Positions 36,469 through 48,827 are shown, counted from the first letter of the stretch. The stretch: 64,000 nt of DNA from Anastatus disparis (GCA_017163975.1 JAFFSR010000397.1:2299501-2363500), one strand, 5' to 3'. The notes: generated by a model not told the origin, from the letters alone. Numbers and translations: made by a program.

Positions 36469-37442
36469 TTAGGACCAGTTCCATTTAACATCTTTTTTCA
36501 ATAATTCATAAAGCGGTTTAACTAATCTCGCATAATTTTTAATAAAACGCGCATAATAATTCATAATACCTAAAAACTTTTGAAGTTCCTCCACGTTCGT
36601 TGGTGTTTCAATATTGTTGATTGCCCTAACTTTATCTCCTGCTATGTGTATTCCAGAGGCGTCGATCATATAACCTAAGAATTAAACATTTTTTCCTGCG
36701 AACTCACATTTATCACGTTTTAGTTTAAGACCTGCGTCCGCCAAACGTTTAAATACTTTTTTTAACCGCACGTCGTGAAGTTCAATCGTAGGTCCTATGA
36801 TTAAGATATCATCAAAGAATATGATTACTCCTTTTATATCTAATAATAGTTTTTTAATTTCTTGTTGAAAGAATCTTGGGCCGAAGCTATACCGTAGCTT
36901 AAACGCATATACTTGAATAAACCCTTGTGCGTAGCTATTGTAGTCAATAGCTGAGAATCCGCATCTAACTCTAATTGTTGGTAAGCCTGAGACAAATCGA
37001 CTTTAGAGAAATTTTTTCCTTCGTTCAATGTTGTGAGTGAATCTTGTATCCTCGGAATCGGATACCTTTTGATTTTAAGGTTGGGATTCAATGTTATTTT
37101 ATAATTTCCGCATATCCGTATTTGTCCATTTCTTTTTAAAACAGAGACTATCGGCGTTGCTCAATCACTACTTTCCGTCGGAACTAAAATATTCTCGCGA
37201 ACTAATCTATCCAGTTCATCTTCTACTTTTTTGCGTGACGCGTGCAGCATCGACCTAGGCTTACAGAATATTAGTTTAGCGTTGTCAATCAAATGTAATT
37301 TAAATCGCCCTTTCCTGTTTTTACCTACTCCGCTCGCGAATAACATTTGAAAATCTTTTAATATAACGTCTGTTTTGCTATTTTCCTCACTTTTGCGTAA
37401 ATTTTTTATTATAGAGCGGGTAGAGTCAGAGCTATTATTCAA
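36469..37442 (-). pseudogene. Reverse transcriptase region of the Gypsy-type pol
   Basis: Pieces 37442-37161, 37091-36840, a stop-containing stretch 36839-36670, and 36669-36469. Visible motifs: S-K-V-D-L-S-Q-A-Y-Q-Q-L, a Y-G-I-A-S-A-Q-D-S-F variant of the usual P-F-G-L-x-x-A-P-x-x-F, and the active-site loop F-F-D-D-I near 36815. Later come F-L-G-Y-M and L-Q-K-F-L-G-I-M-N-Y-Y. Domain order and motifs are those of Ty3/Gypsy RT. Stops between pieces show decay. Confidence 0.85.
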
Positions 37443-37445
37443 GAT

Positions 37446-37937
37446 TTACACAGCGTTTTGTATTCCTATCCAATCTCTACCCAGTATAGGCGCACCGTTT
37501 CCTGGTAGCACGAAAAGTTGTAAATAATAATTTTTATCTAAATAATTGACATTAACATCTAAGATTCCCGTCGGTTTAATTAAATCTCCTACATAACTTA
37601 TAAAAATTCTTAAACTGTTTCTTAACCTACTATTTTTCAAAACGGTTGCGCTATTAAAATGTCCCTCCGAAATCGCCGTGATTGGTGAACCTGTGTCAAT
37701 TTCAAAACTTAGATTTTCATTTTCAACGCGTATATTACATTTAAATGGTTCATTATTATTACTTTTTTCTGCAATATTAAACAAATTTTCAAACTCTTTC
37801 GCTAAGTTTTCACATTCTTCTAAGAAATTTTGCTTAGGTGGTTTGCTTTTTTCCGTGAAATTGACATTTGTTGCACCTTTGTTATAATTAACGTGATTAT
37901 TTACACTCGATTTACACACTGCTGCAAGGTGTCGCAT
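37446..37937 (-). pseudogene. Gag C-terminal knuckle and aspartic protease region
   Basis: Begins with the second half of a CCHC knuckle (H-L-A-A-V-C), whose first half lies just upstream across a stop at 37940. The protease active site D-T-G-S-P lies near 37690. G-R-D-W-I-G follows near the end (about 37465), as in Gypsy proteases. The protease would process gag-pol. Confidence 0.8.
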
Positions 37938-37946
37938 TTTATTACA

Positions 37947-38276
37947 CTAGTTGCATGTATAACCTTTAAAGCGACACGATTTTGACGTATCGTTAGGCTT
38001 ATTGCACGTATAGGAAGTTGGTATTTTTCCACCGACCTTACCCTTTATGCTCGATGTAGCACGTTTTTTTGCTTTATCTGTGAAGTAATTTACTGCGTTG
38101 TTAGCACTGTTGCCGGCCATCGTTGTCATTTCTGCTGCATCTTTTTGAGCCAGTTCCATAGATAATGCCAATTCTATTGCTAAATTATATTTTAACTCCT
38201 TTTCCGTTAGCGAGCGTTTTTTAATTCTTTCGCTCGACACGCCCCATACAAATTGATCTCGTAGGCTATTTTCCAA
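37947..38276 (-). pseudogene. Gag, downstream fragment
   Basis: Continues gag after the 5.8-kb insertion: L-R-D-Q-F-V-W-G, a hallmark of Gypsy gag, then an A-I-E-L-A-L-S-M-E helix and a Cys-rich S-Y-T-C ... S-C-R-F-K-G-Y-T-C knuckle start that runs into a stop. In the apparent frame it does not join directly to the upstream fragment. Confidence 0.75.
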
Positions 38277-38282
38277 AGAGTA

Positions 38283-39060
38283 CCCCCCGTTAAGATAGGT
38301 AAAATGCCCTCCCTCATATATTTCAAAACTAATATTTTTTTTTGTTTTTATAGTAATTAAGATTAGGTTTTGTTATATTTATAGTTTCCTAACACATACC
38401 CTAACCTCAACATAACCTAAAAATCACTTTTTTTATAAAATTTTTTTTTTATCTGGAAGGATGAATGATATTAATCCCGCGAAAATCATATGACTAGGAC
38501 TTAGCACTCTCTTTTACTGTGATTTTTTGCGAGTCCTAGAAAGCAGTTTTTCTAACCTAAAAATAACATTTAAATCATAAAATCTCCGTAACTTTGCCCA
38601 GGGAGGGGCTACAAGTAATTTTCTGGGCTTAAAATTTGTATTTTTAAAAAACAAATACAATTTATAATGACCAAAAATTCGATTCTGGCATGGCGCCATG
38701 GCGAAAAACTCGAAAAACCATTTTTTCATAGGTTTTCTGTCGGTTATTAGTCCCTAGCAACTCACAAATCATTTTTGAAGAAAAAAAAATAGCTTTATTG
38801 GATTCTACGTGAAAAAATACATTGAAAATATGCATAATAACTTTAGGAATACTTAGATGCTGTTACAAAACAATTAAAAAAATAAAATAATTCTAAAATT
38901 ATTACATAGCTACTTTGCGTCGTTGCTGCATTTTATGTTTTTATGACCTTGGTCATCTCTTTAGAGTCTCAAAACTACTATTCAATGTATCCATAGGCAA
39001 ATTATGTCCACTACACCCGAAAAACAGAGACAAATACTAGACAGATAACGTTAACTCCTT

Positions 39061-39151
<91 letters not shown>

Positions 39152-39840
39152 GGAATAACTTGCTATCCCTCGTATATACATAAGGAATGGCGAGTTGTTC
39201 TTAGGGAACGCAAATTATTTTTCTTATACATAGATAAAAAACCAATGTTTATCTATTCCTGTAACTATTCTTTTTAGTGTTCTTTTTTAGCTTGTAAGAG
39301 ACCTAACATGTTTTCTGTCCTCCATAAATCACGAACTTGGTAGATTTGAACAATTAAATGATTCTAATTAGGTTCCAAATTCAAAAATTAAAAGATCATT
39401 ATCTCTTTAGAGTCATAAAGCTACTATTCAATGTATTTACAGCCAAATTACGCCTATTGCACGCTAAAATAAGATTTTTAAACATAACTGAAGTAACGGT
39501 CGTATCATCTCTCTTTTTGTATTACAGTAGACTCTGGATACAAGAGAATCGACGGGCCTTCAGGAGAGGAATTTTCTTGAAAATTCTTTCATACAAAAAG
39601 TCCCCAACACGCTTGAGTCAAGAGTGATACTTACACCTACTGTTTGGTTGTGTGAGTTGTATCCAACATGCGTGTATATTCTGTCTCCCTCACTTTCATA
39701 GTGGTGGGATAACGCAAATACTTAGGCTTACGCCCATATTTAGGAGAAAGAGCTCGAAATCTCTTATATCGCAATCTCTTGTATCGAGAGATCACTGAAT
39801 CATTAGAGAGACAAAGACGGAATAAGGTTTTAGTAACAAT
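38283..39840 (+). repeat. Left 1.56-kb inverted repeat arm
   Basis: Matches 42558-44093 in reverse complement from CCCCCCGTTAAG to TTTTAGTAACAAT, including the (TA)n tract at 39065-39149. Confidence 0.85.
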
Positions 39841-40017
39841 CGTGTTGGGTCTATAATTTCGAGCCTGAAAGTACACTTCTATGTAAGCATTTATATTCTT
39901 TGTTAGAACTGCCACAATTATGATTTGTCTTCAGGCCATTATACGCAAAAAAATAGAGTAGCAACCGATATAAGAAATACAATGCTTCTACATATATGAG
40001 AATCAAGCGCGTTGTTT

Positions 40018-40039
40018 CTAGCAACAGCTCACTATTCTT

Positions 40040-40092
<53 letters not shown>
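40018..40092. repeat. CTCACTATTCTTTG + (TA)n direct repeat
   Basis: AGCTCACTATTCTTTGTATA followed by (TA)n occurs here and in the same orientation at 42501-42560, so the central segment is flanked by direct copies. Confidence 0.7.
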
Positions 40093-40095
<3 letters not shown>

Positions 40096-42350
40096 GACGT
40101 GGTACGCCACTATGAATAAATAAATAATTTCTTTATTTCACTTTCCCCACTCAGCACTATGACACACCACCAACGAAACTACCGACCCGGGCGCACGTTA
40201 AATTAATAAAAAGAAAATAGTAATTAACGAGATTGTTTTTTTTTGTGTTTACCGGTATTACGAGACGACGACAACGACACATGAGTAGCAGACGCGCGCG
40301 GCAGCCATTACCTATACATCGAGAGCCCCTGTATATGAACGTCGGTGCTGCTATAGTAGCCTGTTAAGCGATAGCGGACACACGAATACATGTAAGCGGC
40401 CGCGCGTGCGCTAGGAGTCACCGTACCACGAAGAAGACTTAGAAGAGAGAAGAGTGAGACAGCAGTAAAGAGTAAAAGAGATGGGGAGATCTGCACGTTA
40501 AGAGAACGAATCTCAAGTGCTGGCGCGTCGATCTCTCGCGCATTAAGCGAAGAGAGAGAAAGAAGGCAATGAAGAAAGATGGATAGATAGCATTAGAGAG
40601 GAGATCGTCACGATTCTTTTCTCTTAACTGAGCCTCGATACCATACATATACGTACACATATGTATGTGTATATGTAAGCCTTTATCTGTAGCCGGTGAC
40701 GACCAATCTACACGTAAGGAGATAGAAAAGGACAGTAAATAAAGAAAATACATTATTAAAGAAGAGAAAGAAGAAAAATTGTTTTAACTAAAATTAAATT
40801 AAGAATTTGAATTTTACAGGCATTATGGATTTGTAAACGTGTTAATTAGTTGAATTAAAATTAAGTTAAAGTGCACACAAATTGAGCGTAAATGTGTGTG
40901 TGTATTAAAAAGGAAGTAAAAGAAGACCAATAAGGATCATCAAAGAAGACGTGTAGAAGAGTGATTGGAGAAAAAGAAATTAGAGAAGGACACACAATTA
41001 TGACAAGAACGAAGAAGAAGGAAGTAGACGTGGAAGAATTTATTCGACTGTCGACCTCGTGCCACATCGGACGTTTTAAATCGCCGCTCTAAAATATAGT
41101 TTTTTTCCTCGTGTCGTCGCTGAAAGCTATAAGAAAAAGGATTCTTCTGTGTGCCGCTGAGGAGAGGAATTATTGGGGAGAAAGCGAGGAGTCCAGAAGG
41201 AGACGAGCGGAGACAAAATCCTTGACGTCGCCGGTAGAGACCGAGAGAGAAAGAAAGAGAGAAAGATCGAGAGACCGCCGCCATTATCGCCAGCACCAGC
41301 CCGTCACAGCTTCTACATCCTGGTTATCGTCGACTGTATCGACCCAAGGAGACTGAAATTTCAGCAACGGTGAGTGGGCTGCGCCCAGAAATTTTCGCTC
41401 ATTTCTTTGTAAGTCAACGGCTCTCGCCGATTAATTGTAGAGTCAGTGAAGTGGTTTTACGAAATTTCTTGATAGTGCGCGAAGTCAATAGTCAAAGATT
41501 TCCTCTTTCTATGTCGAAAATTTGGATTTAAAATTTTGTAATTTGACGAAAAGAAAACTTAACTTTCGTATTAAGCGTAATAGTGTATAAAATTCCGATT
41601 GATTAACTAAGTGAAAATTTCTTATTTATTTGAATTTAACGTGCGTTCAAAACAAAATTCTTTTTGTGTGCAATTTGTACTAAAATTGAAATAAAGATTT
41701 GTATTAAGAAGATTAAAAATTAAGTTAGACCGTGAGTGCCGGAGTGTGTGTGTTACGCGAGCACGTGTTACCAAAATTAAAATCTAGACCGGTGAGACGC
41801 GTTTAAATTGCCGGTTGGGCGAATAAAAATAAGTAGTGATAAAATAAATTCAAAAATCCGTTCTGGTAACACGTGGCCGCGTATTGAGCGCTGTGAGTGA
41901 GAGAAAGAGAGAGAGAGACGCGAAGCGAACTGAATGGCCACCGGAAGACCGCCATTTTAGATTACGAATTTGTGATTTACGTAGAAGATATATGATAAAA
42001 TTTTTTTTTGTTAATTCTCACATGAATAGAGATTTTAGGTGAATTAAAAATTTTTTGTATAACGATTAAAATAACAAATTTTTTTTGAGAGTAAAATATT
42101 ATTTTGTGTGTGTGTGTGGAATATGAGAGAGCGCGAGTAGGTAGAAATCAAATAAGATTTATTAAGACAGACTATTAAATAAAATAAAGTTTCTTATAGT
42201 TAAGTGAAATTAAATTAAAAGTTTTCTGTGTGTTCTCCCCCTCCCATTTCAGACAAGAATTCTATACGAATCGAGCCACCTCCCGATCCAAGGCCGCTTG
42301 AGACTCGTGCTGACGGCTAGCTAGTTGGTGGTGTATCTGGCGCCCTTAAA
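40093..42350 (+). mobile_element. LTR- or leader-like segment of another retroelement
   Basis: Begins TGTGACGTGGTACGCC, a form common at insect LTR starts. It is rich in GAGA and CG compared with its surroundings. It has a strong donor-like ACG/GTGAGTGGG at about 41370 and an acceptor-like CCATTTCAG at 42252, and near 42330 TGGCGCCC, which could be a primer-binding site (it also sits in a GGTGTATC/GATACACC hairpin). Short open frames such as 41111-41356 are of low complexity. A long LTR/5' leader of a retroelement is suggested, not proven. Confidence 0.4.
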
Positions 42351-42514
42351 TTAAATTCTTTGATACACCGATTTTGCATATGAGAATCGGCTCATGAGTA
42401 GATTAATACATTGAATGAAAATAAAGCAATTATTAACTTTACCGGAATTCTCGCATCGCAATATATATGAGAAGCAATAGCTCCTAGAGTTCCTAGCAAT
42501 AGCTCACTATTCTT

Positions 42515-42557
<43 letters not shown>

Positions 42558-42563
<6 letters not shown>

Positions 42564-43244
42564 ACTAAAACCTTATTCCGTCTTTGTCTCTCTAATGATT
42601 CAGTGATCTCTCGATACAAGAGATTGCGATATAAGAGATTTCGAGCTCTTTCTCCTAAATATGGGCGTGAGCCTAAGTATTTGCGTTATCCCACCACAAT
42701 AAAAGTGAGAGAGACAGAATATACACGCATGTTGGATACAACTCACACAACAAAACAGTAGGTGTGGGTATCACTTTTGACTCGAGCGTGTTGGGGACTC
42801 TTTGTATGAGAGAATTTTCAAGAAAATTCCTCTCCTGAAAGCCCGTTGATTCTCTTGTATCCAGAGTCTACTGTAATACAAAAAGACAGATGATACGACC
42901 GTTACTTCAGTTATGTTTAAAAATCTTATTTTGGCGTGCAATAGGCGTAATTTAGCTGTAAATACATCGAATAGTAGCTTTATAACTCTAAAGAGATAAT
43001 GATCTTTTAATTTTTGAATTTGGAACTTAATTGGAATCATTTAATTGTTCAAATCCATCGAGTTCGTGATTTATGGAGGACAGAAAACATGTTAGGTCTC
43101 TTACAAGCTAAAAAAGAACACTAAAAAGGATAGTTACAGGAATAGATAAACATTGGTTTTTTATCTATGCATAAGAAAAATAATTTGCGTTCCCTAAGAA
43201 CAACTCGCCATTCCTTATGTATATACGAGGGATAGCAAGTTATT

Positions 43245-43317
<73 letters not shown>

Positions 43318-44093
43318 GGAGTTATAGTTATCTGTCTAGTATTTGTCTCTGTTTTTCGCGTACAGTGGACGTCATTTGCCTATGAATACATTGAATAGTA
43401 GCTTTGAGACTCTAAAGAGATGACCAAAGTCATAAAAACATAAAATGCAGCAGCGATGCAAAGTAGATATGTAATAATTTCAGAATTATTTTATTTTTTT
43501 AATTGTTTTGTAACAGCATCCAAGTATTCCTAAAGTAATCATGCACATTTTCGATGTATTTTTCCACGTAGAATCCAATAAAGCTATTTTTTTTTCTCTA
43601 AAAATGATTTGTGAGTTGCTAGAGACCAATAACCGACAGAAAACCTATGAAAAAATGGTTTTTCGAGTTTTTCGCCATGGCGCCATGCCAGAATCGAATT
43701 TTTGGTCATCATAAATTGTATTTGTTTTTAAAAAATACAAATTTTAAGCCCAGAAAATTACTTGTAGCCCCTCCCTGGGCAAAGTTACGGAGATTTTATG
43801 ATTTAAATGTTATTTTTAGGTTAGAAAAACTGCTTTCTAGGACTCGCAAAAAATCACAATAAAAGAGAGTGCTAAGTCCTAGTCATATGATTTTCGCGGG
43901 ATTAATATCATTCATCCTTCCAGATAAAAAAAAAATTTTATAAAAAAAGTGATTTTTAGGTTATGTTGAGGTTAGGGTATGTGTTGGGAAACTATAAATA
44001 TAACAAAACCTAATCTTAATTTCTATAAAAACAAGAAAAAATATTAGTTTTGAAATATATGAGGGAGGGCATTTTACCTATCTTAACGGGGGG
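42558..44093 (-). repeat. Right 1.54-kb inverted repeat arm
   Basis: Reverse complement of 38283-39840, with its own (TA)n at 43248-43308. Confidence 0.85.
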
Positions 44094-44671
44094 TACTCTT
44101 TGCATCAAATTCACAATGTATCGACAGTTTTCTTAATCTTTCTATAAACGACTTAATATCCTCGTTGTCTGTTTGTCGACATTCTTTAAATTTATAGCGT
44201 TCTGATATAACACAGGGTTTCGGTTGTAAAAAGTCCTTCATTAGCTTTGTTAACTCATCGAATTTGTTAGAAGACGGCAAGTCCGGGGTGCGCATTTCCG
44301 AGCGTTGAATAACCTTCGTTTGCTATAAACGTGATTAGAAGTGCTACTTTCCTTTTGTCTTCGGTAATTTCGTTTGCGACGGAAAACTGGTCTAATCTTT
44401 CCATCCATAGAATCCAGTCTTTTCCTTTAGAAAACTCCTGAACTGATCCTAAGTACGATTTCGCCATCTTGCTTTTGTTACTTTGTAACTGAGTTTGTCC
44501 TTCGTTTAAGATTTGGCTTTCTCTGAGTAGCACTTTCCTTTGTTCTATTAGCTCTTGCCTTTCCTTACTAATTGCAATATGGTGTTTTTCTAATTGATTT
44601 TTAGCTATCTCGAGCTCCACTTTTTTTTTAAATTCCTTTTTTTGATTTTCCAATAATTGTTTATCACTCAT
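44083..44671 (-). pseudogene. Gag, upstream fragment
   Basis: ATG at 44671 opens a coiled-coil-like, lysine/glutamate-rich N-terminus (about residues 1-75), then a W-I-L-W-M-E-R-L-D-Q-F gag motif (near residue 95). A frameshift near 44290 moves to 44295-44083, with D-I-K-S-F-I-E-R-L-R-K-L, until the 5.8-kb insertion cuts the frame. Matches insect Gypsy gag layout. Confidence 0.8.
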
Positions 44672-44761
44672 AACTAGCGTGCATTGTCGATCTAACTGCT
44701 AGCCCCTGTGACTGCAGATTCTCGTACAAACGCTTCGCGGCTTCCAATCCATCACCAATTA

Positions 44762-44774
44762 TCCTCGTCGCCAA
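44762..44774 (-). promoter_or_regulatory. Primer-binding site
   Basis: Minus-strand TGGCGACGAGGAT begins one base inside the 5' LTR boundary. TGGCGAC-type sites next to LTRs are usual in insect Gypsy elements and complement a tRNA 3' end; the tRNA species is not assigned. Confidence 0.65.
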
Positions 44775-44775
44775 T

Positions 44776-44998
44776 TGTTGTGTACTTAATAAACAATTGT
44801 AGGATGTTGTAATAAGATATAATTTATTAAATAATTAAGTATAAAAAGAATATTATATTATGAGTCGAGACAGTTCAATAACACAGAGACGTTGATCAAA
44901 GTCTCAAGTAGATCTGATCTTCTAAAAGAACGCAACTATAAACGCTCGTGAGGGAGAGAGAGAGCGCGCAGCGCCCTCTAATATTCCTTCATACATCA
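44776..44998 (-). repeat. 5' LTR of the Gypsy-type element
   Basis: Direct repeat of 34332-34556. Differences include loss of GGTTCT near 44894 and an ATTATATTATG variant. Confidence 0.85.
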
Positions 44999-44999
44999 C

Positions 45000-46469
45000 A
45001 GTTTCTATCTCATAAAAATCTAAAGAAGAATATCGTTTAATATAGTAAAGCAAAAATTGGTGAAAGTGTTATATTTATTCCTCTACTTTATAAAAGTAAA
45101 ATCTTTTAATTCTGTACTTTTAATGTACTTCAACAATACAAAAGTGACAATATCAAATGTCTTCTTCTTAGATTACTAAATCTTATGGAAATGGTTATTA
45201 GTTTATCGCATGAATAAAATTCACAAGTACTGTACAATTAAAGTAAGCTAGTAAACTACTCTGTTAGAATAGTTGCTTTATTTTGTCAATAAATAGCAGT
45301 TTTTAATACGAATGTGATATTAGTGGTTAATATATATTTATTTAAAAAATATATGTTTTTTTTTAAGATTCTAAATTGCCTCTTTTCTGAAATATTGAAT
45401 TTACTTATTTAATTTTATTAATTTCCAATAATACAAATAATTCTTTAGATTTTAAATAGAACTATTTACTATAAAAAAAATTATTTTATAAATGTAAACA
45501 TTATGAAATTCTTTCAAATGATGCATGATTGCTTCATATTGAAAGAATGTTTGGATAATTTTATGTAAGATTTTGACTATATAGAGAATATCTGTTCTTT
45601 AATTAATTCTACTTTTATTAATCTAAATTTTAATATCAATAACATTAAATGAGATCAGAATGCCAATAATGTTCAAAAAAAATTTTTTCCCTTGACCGGT
45701 AATGGTTCTTTCCATTTTTTAACTAAATGACACAGAGAAATAAAAAAATACTCTCGAATTTTATATGGAAAAGAATAGAAAAAGGTATCTATTTTTTCCG
45801 TGTAGATAATAATTTTTTAATAAAAAATTATTCAACATTGAGAAAAGTTAGCTTTTTAATCACCAATGAATTGAAAATATTTGGAGATTACTTAAACTCC
45901 ACAGTTATCAAATATATAATCTTATAATATATTAAAACCTAATGCTATTAGTAGAATTAATATTAAAATAATTATTTTAGTTGTAAATGTAGTATTTATT
46001 AATACGCAAAAATATTTTGATAATTCATATATCACCTAATAACCTTTTTAAATACTAAAATAATCTTTTTAAAATTTTCATCTTATCGTAACTATATTGT
46101 TGTACCATTTTTGTTCTTTTGAAATCAAGAATCTGCTGCACAAAGTAAGTCTTTCTGCTTATGAGCACCTTTACTGTCTACCTGTTTTAATGAACTTTAA
46201 ATAAAGTCATTATAAGAATGAAACAATGATTTAAACTCAAATTACTATTTCTAATATCAAGAAAAATACACTTTGTTGTTGAATTTTTGAAGAACCCTTG
46301 TTTGTCCAAACTCGCTTGAAACAATCTGTATGAATAATTTTTCAGATCACGTTCAATCACGTCTTCAGGGAAAAATTGTATAGATTGTAACACATCTTGT
46401 AACTGGAATTAAGTAAATAATAGATTCAGATGATTAGCTACCAGATTAACGAGTTATCTTGGAAAAACT
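45000..46469. other. AT-rich unannotated DNA
   Basis: About 1.5 kb with no recognised gene, repeat or RNA. Short open frames (for example 45727-45927 plus) lack motifs. Confidence 0.5.
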
Positions 46470-47932
46470 GTTAAAACCAACAATTTTTTATGCCAAAACT
46501 GTTACAGTAACTTTAGATTTAGACAAGCAAAAAAGAATAAAAAAGAAAAGGAATAAGAATCTTCAGCGATTCAATCTACAAGCCAGAATTTAGATGTTTT
46601 AGAACTATCTGATCAATTTTCACAACTATCGCAGCCTTCTTCTTCTTAATCATCAGGATCAGATCCCACTTTTAATTTAACATCATGTCCTTCAAATGAA
46701 GAAAAAACTAATTGAGATGCCTTTCAAAAGGACTGTATCAACACACAAATATTGTTTTTTTTTTGTGTAGAGAAACAAGAAATATTGTTACAGTTCCATT
46801 CGAAGCAAGAATACAGATTTTTGTTGCGAGGATTATAATTATCCCGGAAGGTAACCGTTGCTGTGAAGACCATTTAATTGAAAATCATTTTTTTGATGAA
46901 GAGATTGCTAAAGTAAATGCAATATCTACAAGTAGTTCACTAGGATTGAATGACTTAATAAAACTACTTTTATCTTTGAGTATTTTCTGTGATAGGAAAA
47001 TTATTGATCTTATAGGAGATTTTAGTTTACCAGAAGACCGTCTACGTGCATTTACCGGTTGGACTTAAGAAAATATTATAGAGTTGTGTGAGATGGAGAC
47101 TTCGTGAAGGAACTCTTCCAACCGAAATGTTACTCAGGCTTTAATAGTATTTTTAATCAAATTGCGCACTGGTAATTCATGAGATGATTGCAGCAATACT
47201 TGGACTAGATGAGCCAAGAAAAGTTTCCAGCTTTTCCGCATCAATTTTACAAGCTTTTGAAAATGATATTATTCTAACACCATTTGGATTACAAACTGTA
47301 AACAAAGAAGACCTAATAGAAAATCATTTGACTGATGTTGTAAAAAAAACTTCATAAAATAGAAAATAATCTTGTTTTGATTGCTGATGGAACTTATATT
47401 CGTCATTAAAAAGTTTCAATAATGAATACCAAAGAAAATCATATTCTGGTCAAAAAAAGTTCCTTTATTTAAGCCATTCACTATTTGTACACCTGATGCA
47501 TAGATAGTCGATGTTTTGGGGCCTTATTATGCAACTAAGAATAATGCTTGAATCTTTAGTGAATTATTAAATCAAAATGCTGATTTACAGAATTTATTGG
47601 AACCAAAAGATGTTTTTGTATTTGATAGAGGCTGTGGTGGCGTAATCAACCAACTAGAAGAACTTCAATACCGCGTTTTAATGCCATTATTGAAAGGAAA
47701 AAAAAATATTTAGGTGCTGCAGAATCTACTCATTCTCGACGTGTTACTGCCGTTAGATGGGTAGTTAAAGCTATTTATGGAATGATTAGTCAAAAGTTTA
47801 AGTTACTTCATCAACAACTTGACAATTGGATGTTACCAAATGTTGGACTTTATTGCAAAATTGCATGTTTTCTGATCAATTATTTTAGAAAACGTTTGAA
47901 ATCCACCATTTCTGCTAAAGAAGAAATATTAA

Positions 47933-48276
47933 GGAGGATCATCCGCTGGTTATAGTTTGTTGTTCATAAAAATTGAAAGTTAAAAGAATTCTTTAAAATT
48001 TTGAAAATAATTCATTTATACAAAGAAAAAAATCCCCGTAAATTTTAAAGTAGCCTCAACGACTGATTTTATAATTTATGCTCACTTAAAGTTTATCTTT
48101 TCACTACTATAAGATACCAAACACGCATAAAAAAAACACGTATAAAAAAATTAGGCTAATTGAAAATTTACGGGTATTTTTTTCTTGGTATAAATTAATT
48201 ATTTTCAAAATTTCGAAGAATTCTTTTAACTTTTAATTTTTATGAACAACAAACTATAGCTAGCGGATAATCCTCC
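47933..48276. mobile_element. TTAA-flanked palindromic MITE
   Basis: 344 bp between TTAA at 47929-47932 and 48277-48280. Ends GGAGGATCATCCGCTGG / CTAGCGGATAATCCTCC. The arms of about 130 bp are near-complementary with a non-coding centre. TTAA duplication is typical of piggyBac and Sola3 elements; no transposase is present. Confidence 0.8.
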
Positions 48277-48280
48277 TTAA

Positions 48281-48693
48281 CGGGATGTCGGAGCTGCAAC
48301 AATCAAGTTTTCCTTTTGTTATTTTATTAATATGTCTTTAAATTCATAAATTAAACAAATATAATGACTTGTCCGCACTAAAGCTATGTGGATACAATAA
48401 TTTTTGTCAAAATAAAAAATCATTTGGACTTGTTATTTTTTTATGATCTTGAATTGGAAATTAGATATGAAGCTCGACAAACCTAACCTTAAAATACGAT
48501 ACATTGAAAGTTTTTATTATAACTTATTATGTATAGTATTTTGGTGACTATCTTGAGTTATCCGCACAAGAGTTTAATCTTACGAATTTTTTCTTTATAG
48601 TAAAAAAAAACTTGATTAAATGCATCGTTTATTCATAATTTAGGATTAAAAATATTATTAGAAGGTGAGCAGCTTCGTCATGTTCTTAAACTG
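48281..48693. mobile_element. TTAA-flanked repeat, family T copy 1
   Basis: Bounded by the TTAA shared with the MITE (48277-48280) and TTAA at about 48694. Ends CGGGATGTCGGAGCTGCAAC / GAGCAGCTTCGTCATG are imperfect inverted repeats. The interior, with TAATGACTTGTCCGCAC and CTCGACAAACCTAACC words, recurs at 53745-54168, 54172-56484 and 57627-57870. Confidence 0.75.
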
Positions 48694-48827
48694 TTTTGAA
48701 ACTCAAAATCTTGATGAAAATACTTCAGCTGTAGAATCGGAGAGTGGTACATAAAGTAGAAAAAAAACTTTATTTTCTCGTTTGAGTTCAGAAGATGTTC
48801 TTGATTTTTCTGAACTTACAGAAGATT

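Larger units (their letters stand above)
38283..44093. mobile_element. 5.8-kb element with 1.55-kb inverted repeats
   Basis: Inserted in the Gypsy gag. Arms 38283-39840 and 42558-44093 are reverse complements, with small differences. Outer ends CCCCCCGTTAAGATAGG and complement are flanked by TA (38281, 44094), consistent with a TA target, though surrounding bases extend the symmetry (AAAGAGTAC/GTACTCTTT). The arms include matching (TA)n tracts and paired 71- and 89-codon frames that exist only because the arms are copies. No transposase is recognised; the unique 2.7-kb centre looks like retrotransposon LTR/leader sequence. Confidence 0.8.
34332..44998 (-). mobile_element. Ty3/Gypsy-type LTR retrotransposon, minus strand, broken
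   Basis: Direct repeats of about 225 bp at 34332-34556 and 44776-44998 are the LTRs. Between them, on the minus strand in order, are gag, CCHC knuckle, aspartic protease, reverse transcriptase, RNase H and integrase, the Ty3/Gypsy order. Without the 5.8-kb insertion at 38283-44093 the element is about 4.85 kb, short for the group. No env-like frame is seen. Many stops and frameshifts make it inactive. A target duplication is not evident at the outer ends, perhaps from decay. Confidence 0.9.

Noticed and set aside
38514..38729. 71-codon protein conserved between 38514 and 43647
   Set aside because: Similarity follows from the duplicated DNA arms and gives no evidence of selection.
41111..41356. 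Arginine/glutamate-rich 81-codon frame
   Set aside because: Low-complexity translation of a GAGA-rich leader-like segment.
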